Positions 44,117 to 53,885 of a stretch of 64,000 nucleotides of DNA are shown here, in pieces. Every line of letters starts with the position of its first letter. Position 1 is the first letter of the stretch. A program made the translations under genes and the position numbers. The notes under the pieces were generated by a model. That model saw nothing but the letters and a program-made list of their open reading frames with translations. It had not been told where the DNA came from and did not search any database. This DNA comes from Rubritalea marina DSM 17716. Its GTDB lineage: Bacteria; Verrucomicrobiota; Verrucomicrobiia; Verrucomicrobiales; Akkermansiaceae. Where the stretch lies: NCBI RefSeq assembly GCF_000378105.1, contig NZ_KB899248.1:124001-188000 (forward strand), in the 5' to 3' direction.

Positions 44117-45631
44117 ATGAAACACAACTACATTGTATCGGCTCTGCTAGGCTTGACAGCTATTTCACATGCAGAAGTAACCCTCCCACAAGTGATCAAC
44201 AGCAAGATGGTGCTCCAGCGCGGTGTGCCGGCACCTATCTGGGGGTGGGCGGATCAGGGAGAGAAGGTCACAGTCCAATTTGCAGGCCAGACCAAGACCA
44301 CCTTACCTGACGCCAATGGTAAGTGGATGGTCAAACTGGACCCACTCACCGCCTCATCAGAGTCCCGCGTGATGACGATCAGCGGTAAGAATGAACACAA
44401 GCTCGAAGATGTGCTTGTCGGAGAGGTTTGGCTCGCCTCTGGCCAATCAAACATGGAGTGGACTTTTTCTCAAATTGTGGAAGCCGAGCGCACATTGGCG
44501 GTCAGCCACAAGGACAACAACCTTGTGCGTGCATTCCACGTCAACCAACACGTGCAGTCAGGTGTGCCACTTGATGACACCGTAGGCATGTGGAAGAATT
44601 GCAACGACATGGTGGGTGCTTCGCTGCACAGCGTGTCGGCGGTAGGTTTCTTTTTTGCGGTTGAGCTACAGAAGCAGCTCGACGTACCAGTGGCTATTCT
44701 TGATTCGAACTGGGGTGGTCAGCGCATTGATCTCTTCATTTCCAAGGAAGGCTATGAATCAGTAGGTTTGCCATATCGCGCTCACGCTGACAACGGCGAC
44801 AAGAAGGTTGTCGCTAGACGCCTAAACGCCATGGCTCATGAGTTGCAACAGGCTGCTAAGTCTGCGGATAAAGGAATCACTCGCCCAGTGGCGCTCAACA
44901 ATGTCTATGGCTGGGCCAATAATGGCATCTACAATGCCATGATTGCACCGCTTGCACCGTATGCGCTGAAGGGCGCCATCTGGTACCAAGGGGAGTCGAA
45001 CCGCAGTGATGGCCAGTACTTTGAGAAGGTGAAGGCTCTCTCGAATGGTTGGTCCAAGGCGTTTAACGTGAAAGATATTCCGCTCTATCAAGTTCAGATC
45101 GCACCATACGACTACACTCGCGGAGCAAACCCGAAGGACAGCACACTCTGTAACACCATTTGGAGTGCTCAGTACCGCGCGGCAAAAGAGATTCCAGGCG
45201 TGGGTGTGGTGGCGATTCACGACACCAACATCAACATTCAGGACATTCACCCAGCACACAAGTTGCCAGTCGCTCAGCGTTTAGCTGCACAAGCTCTCAA
45301 GAACGAATATGGTAAAGATGTGGTCACCACAGGTCCATCTGTAGCTTCTGCTCAGCGCACAGGTGACAAGGTGGTGGTATCCTTCACTGATATTGGTCAA
45401 GGATTGACTACGAACGATGGCGAGGCTCCGTCATGGTTTGAAATTTCTGCGGATGGAACAAACTTCGTGACTGCAGATGCGGCTCTCAAAGGCAACACGG
45501 TAGAGCTTAAGAGCTCGCAGGTGAAGAACCCACAGTTTGTGCGCATGGGGTGGGTAGAAACTGCCATTCCAAACCTCACGGATAAAAATGGCTGGCCTGT
45601 TTTCAGCTTTGCTCCGATTAAGGTGCAGTAG
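44117..45631 (+). CDS. Sialate O-acetylesterase-type carbohydrate esterase (SASA domain), exported
   Basis: 504 residues with a signal peptide (IVSALLGLTAISHA). After an N-terminal beta domain (INSKMVLQRGVPAPIWGWAD) comes VWLASGQSNMEW with the catalytic Ser in the GQSNM block of DUF303/SASA enzymes, then SVSAVGFFFAVELQ, WGGQRIDLF, GAIWYQGESN, and the Asp-His part DIHPAHKLPVAQRLA near residue 375. It removes O-acetyl groups from sialic acids or related sugars on glycans. No other carbohydrate-active gene is adjacent; a terminator follows. Confidence 0.9.
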   Translation: MKHNYIVSALLGLTAISHAEVTLPQVINSKMVLQRGVPAPIWGWADQGEKVTVQFAGQTKTTLPDANGKWMVKLDPLTASSESRVMTISGKNEHKLEDVLVGEVWLASGQSNMEWTFSQIVEAERTLAVSHKDNNLVRAFHVNQHVQSGVPLDDTVGMWKNCNDMVGASLHSVSAVGFFFAVELQKQLDVPVAILDSNWGGQRIDLFISKEGYESVGLPYRAHADNGDKKVVARRLNAMAHELQQAAKSADKGITRPVALNNVYGWANNGIYNAMIAPLAPYALKGAIWYQGESNRSDGQYFEKVKALSNGWSKAFNVKDIPLYQVQIAPYDYTRGANPKDSTLCNTIWSAQYRAAKEIPGVGVVAIHDTNINIQDIHPAHKLPVAQRLAAQALKNEYGKDVVTTGPSVASAQRTGDKVVVSFTDIGQGLTTNDGEAPSWFEISADGTNFVTADAALKGNTVELKSSQVKNPQFVRMGWVETAIPNLTDKNGWPVFSFAPIKVQ

Positions 45632-45654
45632 GCTGGTTCAATACTCTCAGATTA

Positions 45655-45693
45655 TTAGCGACTGGGCTCTGGCTCAGTCGCTAATTTTTTTTT
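45655..45693 (+). terminator. Intrinsic terminator after the SASA esterase gene
   Basis: A ~10-bp stem around AGCGACTG/CAGTCGCT followed by A and nine Ts. Confidence 0.88.
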
Positions 45694-45751
45694 AGAGAAA
45701 ATGCAGCTTGCTAGGTTGACCCATAGGGGACTGAGGCTATGTTAGGAGATT

Positions 45752-46813
45752 ATGAGTACATCCCCACTTCTATCGCCTGTCTCTTTTGGTGCCATTGAGC
45801 TTTCGAACCGCATGGTTATGGCGCCACTCACACGCTGTCGGGCGAGTGAAGGCAGGGTCCCCAACAAGATGATGGCTGAGTACTATTCTCAGAGAGCCTC
45901 CGCTGGATTGATTGTATCTGAGGCCACCTCGGTAGATCCCATGGGCGTGGGGTATCCGAACACTCCGGGTATCTGGTCTGCGGAGCAAGTCGAAGGGTGG
46001 AAGCTGGTGACGGATGCAGTCCGTGCGGCTGGCGGAAAAATAGTCCTGCAGTTGTGGCATGTGGGACGCGTTTCGGATCCCGTCTACCTTGGTGGTGAGC
46101 TACCTGTTGCTCCGAGTGCGATTGCCCCTGAGGGTCACGTTAGCTTAATCCGACCGATGAAAGAATTTGTGACACCCAGAGCGCTCGGGCTGGAGGAAAT
46201 TTCAGGTGTTATCGAAGCATTCCGACATGGCGCAGAAAACGCGAAAAAGGCGGGCTTTGATGGAGTTGAAATCCATGGTGCGAATGGCTACCTTTTGGAC
46301 CAATTCCTGCAAGATAGCACCAACAAGAGAGAGGATGCCTATGGCGGATCGGTCGAGAATCGAGCCCGTTTGATGCTTGAAGTAGTCGATGCTGTGGTTT
46401 CTGTTTGGGGAGCTGATCGCGTGGGTCTTCATCTGGCACCGCGTGGCGACGCGCATGATATGGGTGACTCGGATCTAAAAACCACATTCACCTACCTAGC
46501 TAGTGAGGTCGGTAAGCGCGGCTTGGCATTTTTGTTTGCTCGCGAAGGGCTCGGCGATCCTTATCTAGGGCCTCTGCTAAAAAAAGCATTTGGAGGGAAC
46601 TTTGTGGCCAATCAGCAGCTTAGCTTTGATGAGGCGATTGGGATCCTTCAACGGGGTGAGGCTGACGCCTGTGCTTGGGGGCAACAGTTCATTGCCAATC
46701 CTGATCTGGTGATGCGCCATGCACAAGGGGCCGAACTCAATGAACCTCACCCAGAGACATTCTATGGCGATGGCCCCGTGGGCTACACAGACTATCCCGC
46801 ATTGGATAGATGA
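45752..46813 (+). CDS. Old yellow enzyme-family NADH:flavin oxidoreductase (NemA-like)
   Basis: 353 residues. FMN-binding TIM-barrel blocks are clear: LSNRMVMAPLTRCRA, GGKIVLQLWHVGRVS, and the active-site block VEIHGANGYLLDQFLQD with the substrate-binding His and Asn, then YGGSVENRARLMLEVV. GLAFLFAREG and GDGPVGYTDYP resemble N-ethylmaleimide reductase. Such enzymes reduce activated C=C bonds of unsaturated aldehydes, maleimides and nitro-esters with NAD(P)H. It stands alone between a terminator and lspA. Confidence 0.92.
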   Translation: MSTSPLLSPVSFGAIELSNRMVMAPLTRCRASEGRVPNKMMAEYYSQRASAGLIVSEATSVDPMGVGYPNTPGIWSAEQVEGWKLVTDAVRAAGGKIVLQLWHVGRVSDPVYLGGELPVAPSAIAPEGHVSLIRPMKEFVTPRALGLEEISGVIEAFRHGAENAKKAGFDGVEIHGANGYLLDQFLQDSTNKREDAYGGSVENRARLMLEVVDAVVSVWGADRVGLHLAPRGDAHDMGDSDLKTTFTYLASEVGKRGLAFLFAREGLGDPYLGPLLKKAFGGNFVANQQLSFDEAIGILQRGEADACAWGQQFIANPDLVMRHAQGAELNEPHPETFYGDGPVGYTDYPALDR

Positions 46814-46904
46814 AGTGGTAAACCCTCCAGTGGGGGCTACTTAAATTTGCTAGAAGCATGACTGTTTCCTTTACCTTTTGGGATTCCTGTGCAGCGTGAA
46901 TGGC

Positions 46905-47543
46905 ATGCAGAAATTGTTACCCTTGTTGTTGAAGGTTTCACTTCCCTTGGTGGTCATTGACCAGATTACCAAGTGGCTTGTGGTGCTCAATTTCAAGCAA
47001 CCGTATCTGCCGCACAAGGAGTACCCGTACCTCGAACCGATTGGTGAATTTCAGGGGAAATATTGGTTGGCATCAAACCACGTGGATCAGATTCCTGTGA
47101 TTGAGGGCTTCTTCAATATTGTAAGAGTACACAATCAAGGTGTGGCATTCGGCATGGGCAATGGCTCGAGCTGGGCACCAGTAGTCTTTCTCATCGTTCC
47201 CTTTGTGGCGCTTTTCGTGGTGCGCATGCTATGGAAGAATGGGGTCTTTGTCGGCATCGCCAAGTGGTCCGCCCCTTTGTTGGTGGCTGGGGTGCTGGGC
47301 AACCTAATTGACCGATTACTACAAGGCTTCTTTCTCAAAGGCTACGAATCTTATAGTTTCTGGGGACGCCTTAGCGAAGGCTACGTGGTCGACTTTATCG
47401 ATGTGACGATTCCCTTCATCAACTACCGTTGGCCGTCGTTTAACGTGGCGGATAGCTGCATTTGTATTGCTGCCAGCTTGCTCTTTATCTCAGCCTTTCG
47501 CACCGAGCTGGATGATCGCAAAGTGAGGCGTGAGAGTGCATAG
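46905..47543 (+). CDS. lspA: Lipoprotein signal peptidase (signal peptidase II)
   Basis: 212 residues from ATG 46905 (MQKLLPLLLKVSLPLVVIDQ); a TTG nine codons upstream opens the frame. Four membrane helices are seen. The catalytic aspartates are in GVLGNLIDRLLQGF and FNVADSCI, and VVDFIDV and VHNQGVAFGM also match. A longer-than-usual periplasmic loop lies between helices 1 and 2 (~residues 30-65). It removes signal peptides from lipid-modified prolipoproteins, of which this window has at least three. Confidence 0.94.
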   Translation: MQKLLPLLLKVSLPLVVIDQITKWLVVLNFKQPYLPHKEYPYLEPIGEFQGKYWLASNHVDQIPVIEGFFNIVRVHNQGVAFGMGNGSSWAPVVFLIVPFVALFVVRMLWKNGVFVGIAKWSAPLLVAGVLGNLIDRLLQGFFLKGYESYSFWGRLSEGYVVDFIDVTIPFINYRWPSFNVADSCICIAASLLFISAFRTELDDRKVRRESA

Positions 47544-47681
47544 CTGGAAGCGTGAGCTTGGTTTCAGCTGACCTCGTAGATCGTTTGCTTATCTGGATTG
47601 GGCTGCTGCGCTTTCTTCTAGCTTGCCAGCCTGAATGGTTTCTACCATGTTAAAGACATCTCGAAGAAAAGGTAAGAATTC

Positions 47682-49529
47682 ATGGCAAGTTATACAGAAG
47701 ACGACATCAAGAGCTTAGACTGGAAAGAGCACATCCGCCTCAGACCGGGGATGTACATCGGCAAGCTAGCAGATGGTTCGAACCCTGAGGATGGTATCTA
47801 CATCCTGCTCAAAGAAGTCATGGACAACTCGATTGATGAGTTCGTCATGGGCCATGGCAACGAGATTCATGTGAATATCGATGATGAGGGGCGCGTTGAA
47901 GTCCGTGACTACGGCCGCGGTATCCCGCTTGGCAAGCTCATGGACTGCGCAGCCAAGATCAACACAGGCGCTAAATACGATTCAGAAGCCTTCAAGAAAT
48001 CTGTAGGCCTCAACGGTGTCGGCATCAAGGCGGTGAACGCACTGTCGATATTCTTCGAAATCCAAGCGTGGCGCGACGGTGAAACCAAGGCGATTGAATT
48101 TAGCCGTGGCGAGGTGGTTGAAGAAATGCAAAAAACAGCAAAGGATGAGGCTCCGAATGGTACCCGTATTTGCTTCGACATCGACCGCGAGATTTTCCCT
48201 AAGAAGACGAGATACCGTGAGCAGTACGTTGAGAAAATGTGCCGCTACTATGCCTACCTCAACCCCGGGCTCTGCGTCGTCTACAATGGCAAAAAGTTCA
48301 AGTCTAAGAATGGGATCTTGGACCTCCTGCGCGAGGAAATGGATGAAGAAGCGCTGTATGAACCAGTCATGCTCAGCGGTAAGGATCTCGATATTTGCTT
48401 CACCCACACACCGAGTAGTTCGGAGGATTATTACACCTTCGTCAATGGCCAACACACCACCCAAGGGGGGACGCATCTAGCCGCCTTCCGAGAGGCAGTG
48501 GTGAAGGTACTGAGAGACTTCTTTAAAAAGCAGTACGATCCATCGGATATCCGCGCAGGCATCGCAGTCGCGGTTTCGATCCGTGTCGAAGAGCCGGTCT
48601 TTGAATCCCAAACTAAGACCAAGCTAGGTTCCACCACTGTCTCACCAGATGGTGAGACGGTTCGTACCTTTGTGCTCAACTTCCTCAAAGAACACCTAGA
48701 CAACCACCTGCACAAACACTCCGCCGTAGCCGAGGCTATACAGAAGCGCATCCTTCTCTCGGAGAAAGAACGCAAGGAACTCTCCGGGGTGAAGAAGCTC
48801 GCTCGTGAGCGCGCCCGCAAGGCCAAGGTGCACAATAAAAAATTGCGGGATTGCCGCGCGCATCTCGACACCAAACACGCTCGCCGCGATGAAACCACGG
48901 TATTCCTCACCGAGGGTGACTCAGCCTCTGGTTCGATCACCAAGTGCCGCGATGTGGAAACGCAGGCGGTGTTCTCACTGCGCGGTAAGCCGCTCAATTC
49001 CTTCGGCCTCACCAAGAAGATCGTCTACGAAAACGAGGAATTCAACCTCCTCCAACACGCTTTGAATATTGAAGACGGTCTCGAGGGCCTGCGCTACCAG
49101 AAAATCGTCATCGCTACCGATGCCGATGTCGATGGGATGCACATCCGCCTCCTCTTACTGACCTTCTTCCTACAGTTCTTTCCTGAGGTTGTGCGCGAAG
49201 GCCACGTCTTTATCTTGCAGACGCCACTCTTCCGGGTGCGCAACAAGAAACACACATTCTATTGTTACGACGAGCAAGAACGCGAAGAAGCGATGCAAAA
49301 GTGTGGTAAAGCCGCCGAAATTACTCGATTCAAGGGGCTTGGTGAGATCTCACCAGACGAGTTCGCCTTCATGATCGGTGACGACATGCGCCTCGACCCC
49401 GTCACCATGGAAGAAGGTAAGAGCCTCAAAGAAATGCTCAACTTCTACATGGGCAAGAACACTCCAGACCGCCAACTCTACATCATCGACAACCTCCGTG
49501 AGGAAGTTGTTAGGGAAGAGATTGCTTAA
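47682..49529 (+). CDS. parE: DNA topoisomerase IV subunit B / GyrB-like ATPase subunit
   Basis: 615 residues. The GHKL ATPase site is seen in [13 protein letters not shown] and [15 protein letters not shown] with [22 protein letters not shown] marks the transducer domain; [10 protein letters not shown] and [17 protein letters not shown] form the TOPRIM domain. There is no GyrB-type insert, and the length and terminal [15 protein letters not shown] match ParE-like proteins of Bacteroidetes-type topo IV. parC does not follow; the next gene is an unrelated secreted protein. AAAAGG precedes the ATG. Confidence 0.92.
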   Translation: MASYTEDDIKSLDWKEHIRLRPGMYIGKLADGSNPEDGIYILLKEVMDNSIDEFVMGHGNEIHVNIDDEGRVEVRDYGRGIPLGKLMDCAAKINTGAKYDSEAFKKSVGLNGVGIKAVNALSIFFEIQAWRDGETKAIEFSRGEVVEEMQKTAKDEAPNGTRICFDIDREIFPKKTRYREQYVEKMCRYYAYLNPGLCVVYNGKKFKSKNGILDLLREEMDEEALYEPVMLSGKDLDICFTHTPSSSEDYYTFVNGQHTTQGGTHLAAFREAVVKVLRDFFKKQYDPSDIRAGIAVAVSIRVEEPVFESQTKTKLGSTTVSPDGETVRTFVLNFLKEHLDNHLHKHSAVAEAIQKRILLSEKERKELSGVKKLARERARKAKVHNKKLRDCRAHLDTKHARRDETTVFLTEGDSASGSITKCRDVETQAVFSLRGKPLNSFGLTKKIVYENEEFNLLQHALNIEDGLEGLRYQKIVIATDADVDGMHIRLLLLTFFLQFFPEVVREGHVFILQTPLFRVRNKKHTFYCYDEQEREEAMQKCGKAAEITRFKGLGEISPDEFAFMIGDDMRLDPVTMEEGKSLKEMLNFYMGKNTPDRQLYIIDNLREEVVREEIA

Positions 49530-49557
49530 TTAATATCTATCTGGTAGTGGTTTCTCA

Positions 49558-50410
49558 ATGAGAAATTTATGCCTGATCGTATATTCATTAGTTAATCTAA
49601 CGCTAGTTGGTCCACTTTGGTCGAACTCTCTTTCCTTAGAGGCTATCGATCATGTAATTACATTGGATCAGTCTGATGACATTTCGGTTCACTATGTGGA
49701 AAATGAGCATGGCTACTCAGATGTATACTGCGTTTTTAGTGATAAAGTCTACGTGTGCCGTGTTAATTCAGACGGACAATTATTAAGTAGAGAATTATAT
49801 GCAGCTTGTTTCGATCCTAATGATGAACTTGTAAGCTTACAATATCTATTTTGTAAATGGTGATGGCGATTTAGAAGAAGAGCCATTTGATATACTGTCC
49901 AGTTTTAGATCTCCCAACTCAGTGGGCGATATTGATGGCGATTACGATACTGACTTTATCTACTCTCAAAACGGTTTCACCTTTGTGGCTCGGAACCAAC
50001 TCGTTGATAGTTCGAAAGATGAAGTGAAGCATGCGCTGGAGAATGGTTTGCATGCGGAAGAAGCGGCTCCTGAAGCAGATCCCGATGGCGATGGTCTCAA
50101 TAATCTAGAAGAATATTTATTTGGTGGCAGCTTGGTACGTGGTGACTCGCGCGCTGATCTTTTGCCCACCTTATCCATTGATCGCACAGGAAAAACATTC
50201 AGCTTAGACGCTGCATTGCGTGACTCGATTGCCGATCGCTTTTGTGTGGAAGTGAGTGATGATCTCACGAATTGGCAAAAGGTCGACTGGAGCTCGGAGC
50301 CACTGACACCTATTGATAGTGATTTTAGTGCACTTGAAGTTGATGTGGATCCATCAGAGATCTTTCAAAGTAATGGTAAAGCTTTCATTCGATGGTGTAT
50401 CGAGGATTAA
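49558..50410 (+). pseudogene. Frameshifted secreted protein with acidic GDxD repeats and C-terminal 'VEVSDDLTNW' module
   Basis: Two frames belong together. 49558-49863 encodes a signal-like N-terminus and ~70 residues, ending LQYLFCKW-stop. The protein continues in the next frame from 49853 as VNGDGDLEEEPFDILSSF, then GDIDGDYDTDFIY, DPDGDGLNNLEEYLFG, and FCVEVSDDLTNWQKVDW. Removing one T from the TTTT run at 49849-49852 joins them as LFVNGDGDLEEE. The middle resembles Ca-binding FG-GAP/VCBS or thrombospondin-3-like acidic loops. The tail matches the tail of the LRR protein at 5817-6110. This is either a pseudogene, a phase-variable tract, or an assembly error. Confidence 0.7.
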
Positions 50411-51021
50411 GGTTTGTTAGTTTTTAGAACCTTATTGTGACTTAGGGTATCGAGTACCTCATTCCTGAGCCTCTCTAGCTTGTCTAGATAGTGATTGTGT
50501 GTCTTGATTAGTTCGGCGATGTGAGCTGCTGTGTTTGCTAACTTACCTTGGATCTCAGATTTTTTTGTGGCTTCGCGCTGGATCTCTGCGCTTTGGATGG
50601 CGTGGGCGAGCTCGGCGTCACTCTTCTTCCTGTCGACATCGATAATCGATTGTTCGAGCTCCTGGACTATCGATTTCCATTGTTCGATTTGCTTCTCTGG
50701 AGCAACCCTTGTGGGTAGATCGTCGAGAATCTGCAGCATCCGAATGCGTGCTGTGGTGTGAGCGCATCCGAGCCGCTTGGATCGTATCGCATTGGAGCAG
50801 TATTGGAATCTCTTAAAACCCTCACCGGATAATGAACAGGGGAGGGGATCGATGCCGTTGTTAGAACGCTGCACCTTCTCATGTTTCATTTCACAGCGGG
50901 TGATGTCAAAGGCTCTGAGTTGTGAGTCTAACTCTGCGAAATACTCAGATGCTGTCGGGGAGTGATTTGATGCCTCGCCCTTAACGGTTATGGAGAAATC
51001 AGTGGAATCAAGCATAAGCAT
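50407..51021 (-). CDS. Hypothetical coiled-coil protein
   Basis: 204 residues. The C-terminal ~115 residues form a long predicted coiled coil with heptad pattern (EKQIEQWKSIVQELEQSI; LDKLERLRNEVLDTL). The N-terminal ~85 residues contain several Cys and basic residues (RCEMKHEKVQ, YCSNAIRSKRLGCAHTTARI). No signal peptide or transmembrane segment. Its stop overlaps the stop of the convergent frameshifted gene by four bases. I do not recognise the family; base composition is slightly more AT-rich than the neighbouring housekeeping genes, as is the frameshifted gene. Confidence 0.6.
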   Translation of the reverse strand: MLMLDSTDFSITVKGEASNHSPTASEYFAELDSQLRAFDITRCEMKHEKVQRSNNGIDPLPCSLSGEGFKRFQYCSNAIRSKRLGCAHTTARIRMLQILDDLPTRVAPEKQIEQWKSIVQELEQSIIDVDRKKSDAELAHAIQSAEIQREATKKSEIQGKLANTAAHIAELIKTHNHYLDKLERLRNEVLDTLSHNKVLKTNKP

Positions 51022-51189
51022 AGAACTATGCGATTCATTGTGAGAGCGGTAGTAAATAGTTTCAAACTCAGAAGATTTTAGTATCTATTATGATGACTAT
51101 CAGAAAGTTCTCGCCATACGACACGCATTAGGTATTGTGTTAGGTGATCTATCAATTTTTGTAAATTGTTAGAAAATCCTCATAAAGTT

Positions 51190-52188
51190 ATGAAATTACG
51201 ACAAGTACCCCTACAATGTGTTAGTCTAGTTGCAAGTATCGGGATGGCAGTGGCCGCGCCGTCTGTAGAGCAACTCCAAAAAGTGGCGGAAGCTGCCCAT
51301 GCTAAATTCAAGGACCTCGATGAGGGCAAGAATGCAGATTACATTCCAGCATTGGCTGAGGTGCCGAGTGAGCTCTTCGGCATTGCGATTGTGACGAATA
51401 ATGGTGATGTGATTAAGGTGGGGGACACGGATGCTGTGTATTCTATCCAGTCATGCTCCAAGGTGTTTACGATGTGTTTGGTGATGAATGAATCGGGTGC
51501 GAACTCAGTACTGACGAAGATCAACGTAGAGCCTACAGGCGAGGCTTTCAACTCAGTGCGAGCGATCGAAGAGGGGGACGGCCGAGCGGACAACCCTTTT
51601 GTGAATGCAGGAGCAATTGCCACAGTCAGCATGATCAAGGCAAAGGATGCTGAGGAGCGCTGGCAGAAGATTATTGATACTTATGAGGCGTTTGCTGGAA
51701 GCAAGCTCACGGTGTTGCCAGATATCTACAAGTCAGAGGCTGAGACCAATTTCCGCAACCGCGGGATTGCACACATTCTTTACAACTCAGGCAATTTGTT
51801 TTGTGACCCGCTCGAGGCGACAGAAGTTTACACCAAACAATGTTCGGTTGGGGTGAATACGGAACAGCTAGCCGTGATGGGGGGAACTCTGGCCAATGGC
51901 GGTGTCAATCCTGTTACGAAGAAGCGTTGTTTGCCTGAAGAGATGGTTCCTCAGGTGCTCGCGGTGATGACAATGAATGGATTTTACGATGGCTCTGGCC
52001 AGTGGGCTTGGAAGGCTGGTCTTCCAGCGAAGACTGGTGTGGGCGGCGGCATCGTTGCTGTGGTGCCAGGGGAGATGGCCATTGTTGGATTTTCTCCACC
52101 GCTCGATGAGTACGGCAATAGCATCCGTGCGCAGAAAGCGATTGAATACATCTCACAGGAGCTCGGTGTGAGCATCTTTGAAGATTAA
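51190..52188 (+). CDS. glsA: Glutaminase (GlsA family) with signal peptide
   Basis: 332 residues from ATG 51190. An N-terminal signal (VPLQCVSLVASIGMAVA) ends near AAPSVEQ, so export is predicted, whereas most GlsA-type glutaminases are cytosolic. The beta-lactamase-like fold has the catalytic S-x-x-K in SIQSCSKVFTM, and DGRADNPFVNAGAIATVSMI, NFRNRGIAHIL and LPAKTGVGGGIVAVVPG match GlsA. It hydrolyses glutamine to glutamate and ammonia. It is followed 24 bp later by an outer-membrane channel gene, suggesting periplasmic use of imported glutamine. Confidence 0.93.
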   Translation: MKLRQVPLQCVSLVASIGMAVAAPSVEQLQKVAEAAHAKFKDLDEGKNADYIPALAEVPSELFGIAIVTNNGDVIKVGDTDAVYSIQSCSKVFTMCLVMNESGANSVLTKINVEPTGEAFNSVRAIEEGDGRADNPFVNAGAIATVSMIKAKDAEERWQKIIDTYEAFAGSKLTVLPDIYKSEAETNFRNRGIAHILYNSGNLFCDPLEATEVYTKQCSVGVNTEQLAVMGGTLANGGVNPVTKKRCLPEEMVPQVLAVMTMNGFYDGSGQWAWKAGLPAKTGVGGGIVAVVPGEMAIVGFSPPLDEYGNSIRAQKAIEYISQELGVSIFED

Positions 52189-52212
52189 TAGTCAAGCCTA
52201 CGGAGAATATAC

Positions 52213-53715
52213 ATGAATAAATTACTACCGATCCCAATCAAACATGCTGCGATGCCTTTGGTATTGTCGGCGGCCCTTTTACCTGCCGTGGTGCGAGCAG
52301 ACGATGCTGCGGAAATTGCCGACTTACGCCAGTCCGCCGCGCAGATGCAGGAGATGATGAAGCAAATGCAGGCACGCATTGCCGAGCTAGAGCGCAAGCA
52401 AAGCCAGACCGCCTCGATGGCGGCCACTGCGGCAGCTGCCTCATCATCGATAAAGCCTAAGACGGTGACCCGTATGGAGCCTAATGTGATCCCTCCCAGC
52501 AACTTGGCTGAAGCCATGCGGGCGCCGCGTCTTAGTGGTAAGAGGAGTCCAGTCACTTACCGTAAGACGATGAACGATAGACAGGCTCCGGTGGCGCGTC
52601 CATTGGACTTTACCGTTGATCCAGACTACCGAGGTTTCTTTGCGATTCCGAACACTCCGGCAATCATTAAGTTGAATGCCAAGGCGCGCATTGATGCGAC
52701 CTACGACAACAAGAATGCCGGCTCCAAGGCACGCTTCATTCCAGCCAAGTTTCCACTGGCTGGTGACCCTAGTGCTGGAGGAGGTGGGCAGTTCAATTTG
52801 AATGCCAATGGCACGACCTTGATGGCAGATGTGCGTGCTCCAGATCAACCAGGCAACTTCCGGTTTTACTACCAGAATGACTTTTTTGGCAGTGAGGAAC
52901 GTATGGCCTACCGGATCAACCACATCTATGGTCATTACTTTGGCTTGAAGATTGGTTACACCACGAGTGCGTGGGAGAATGCCGATATCTGGCCGGATAC
53001 TGTAGATTTTGAGGGTCCAAACTCGGTGATTTATGCTCGTCGTGCAGTGGCACACTATACCCATTCGTACAATGAGAACTGGAACTCTACTTTTGGTATT
53101 GAGCAACCAGATTTCTATGTCGACCTACCATCCTCAGATGGCTCGTTGAAGCAGACCCGCATGCCGGACTTTACCTTCAATACCCGATGGGAGAATGCAA
53201 AGTGGGGGCACGTGCAAGCCAGTACCATCCTACGTGATATCGGTGCGCGCCGCGATGGTGGCGAAGACCAACACGTCTTTGGTTGGGGGCTCAACCTAGG
53301 CTTCAACCTCAACCTCAGCGAGAACGATACCTTCCAGTTCCTCGGAGTTTATGGTGAGGGTGTGGGCGGTACTGGTAATGATACCAGCTTCCTCTCGAGT
53401 GATGCAGGTTACAATGCCAATGGCAGCCTCGAAGCGCTACCGTATTGGAGTTTGATGGGAGCCTATACCCACCGTTGGAACGAGAAGTACCGTTCGAGCC
53501 TTGTCTTTGGCCACGCCGACCTCTCGCCAAGCAATGGTATGGATGCTGATTTCTTCTCCTACAGTAATTACGGAGCTGTGAATACAATATGGCAAATTCG
53601 TGACCGTTGGTCCCTTGGTGCCGAGCTACTCTACGGATACAAGGAGGCTCAAAGTGGTAGGGATAGTGGCGACATTTTCCGATTCCAAGTCGGGATGGTC
53701 TATTCACTATTCTAG
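52213..53715 (+). CDS. DcaP-like trimeric outer-membrane porin
   Basis: 500 residues. A signal peptide (MPLVLSAALLPAVVRA) is followed by a coiled coil (IADLRQSAAQMQEMMKQMQA) at residues ~35-65, a linker, and from ~125 a beta-barrel with alternating strands, ending in aromatic VGMVYSLF with terminal Phe. The N-terminal coiled coil plus FAIPNTPAIIKLNAKARIDA and GHYFGLKIGYTTSAWENAD matches DcaP-type channels, which take up dicarboxylates and similar anions. Co-transcription with the exported glutaminase suggests glutamine/glutamate uptake, which is inference. A strong terminator follows. Confidence 0.85.
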   Translation: MNKLLPIPIKHAAMPLVLSAALLPAVVRADDAAEIADLRQSAAQMQEMMKQMQARIAELERKQSQTASMAATAAAASSSIKPKTVTRMEPNVIPPSNLAEAMRAPRLSGKRSPVTYRKTMNDRQAPVARPLDFTVDPDYRGFFAIPNTPAIIKLNAKARIDATYDNKNAGSKARFIPAKFPLAGDPSAGGGGQFNLNANGTTLMADVRAPDQPGNFRFYYQNDFFGSEERMAYRINHIYGHYFGLKIGYTTSAWENADIWPDTVDFEGPNSVIYARRAVAHYTHSYNENWNSTFGIEQPDFYVDLPSSDGSLKQTRMPDFTFNTRWENAKWGHVQASTILRDIGARRDGGEDQHVFGWGLNLGFNLNLSENDTFQFLGVYGEGVGGTGNDTSFLSSDAGYNANGSLEALPYWSLMGAYTHRWNEKYRSSLVFGHADLSPSNGMDADFFSYSNYGAVNTIWQIRDRWSLGAELLYGYKEAQSGRDSGDIFRFQVGMVYSLF

Positions 53716-53743
53716 TTTTATAGCAACATTCTTGGTAATGTGT

Positions 53744-53776
53744 GCGGTCACCCAGTCGATGGGTGACCGCTTTTTT
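53744..53776 (+). terminator. Intrinsic terminator after the glsA-porin pair
   Basis: A perfect 11-bp stem (GCGGTCACCCA/TGGGTGACCGC, 5-nt loop) followed by six Ts. Confidence 0.92.
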
Positions 53777-53885
53777 ATAGTGAGTTCTTGAGCTCTCATC
53801 CAGCGACTGGCTGGCGGACTCTATGAGCAGCGCATGATCAATATGTAGGGTTGAATCTCTAGCATATGATGCTTCAATACCGTCA

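Noticed and set aside
49922-50410. Treating the second half of the frameshifted gene as its own CDS
   Set aside because: The frame continues upstream to the frameshift point with consistent protein content, and no ribosome site precedes an internal start.
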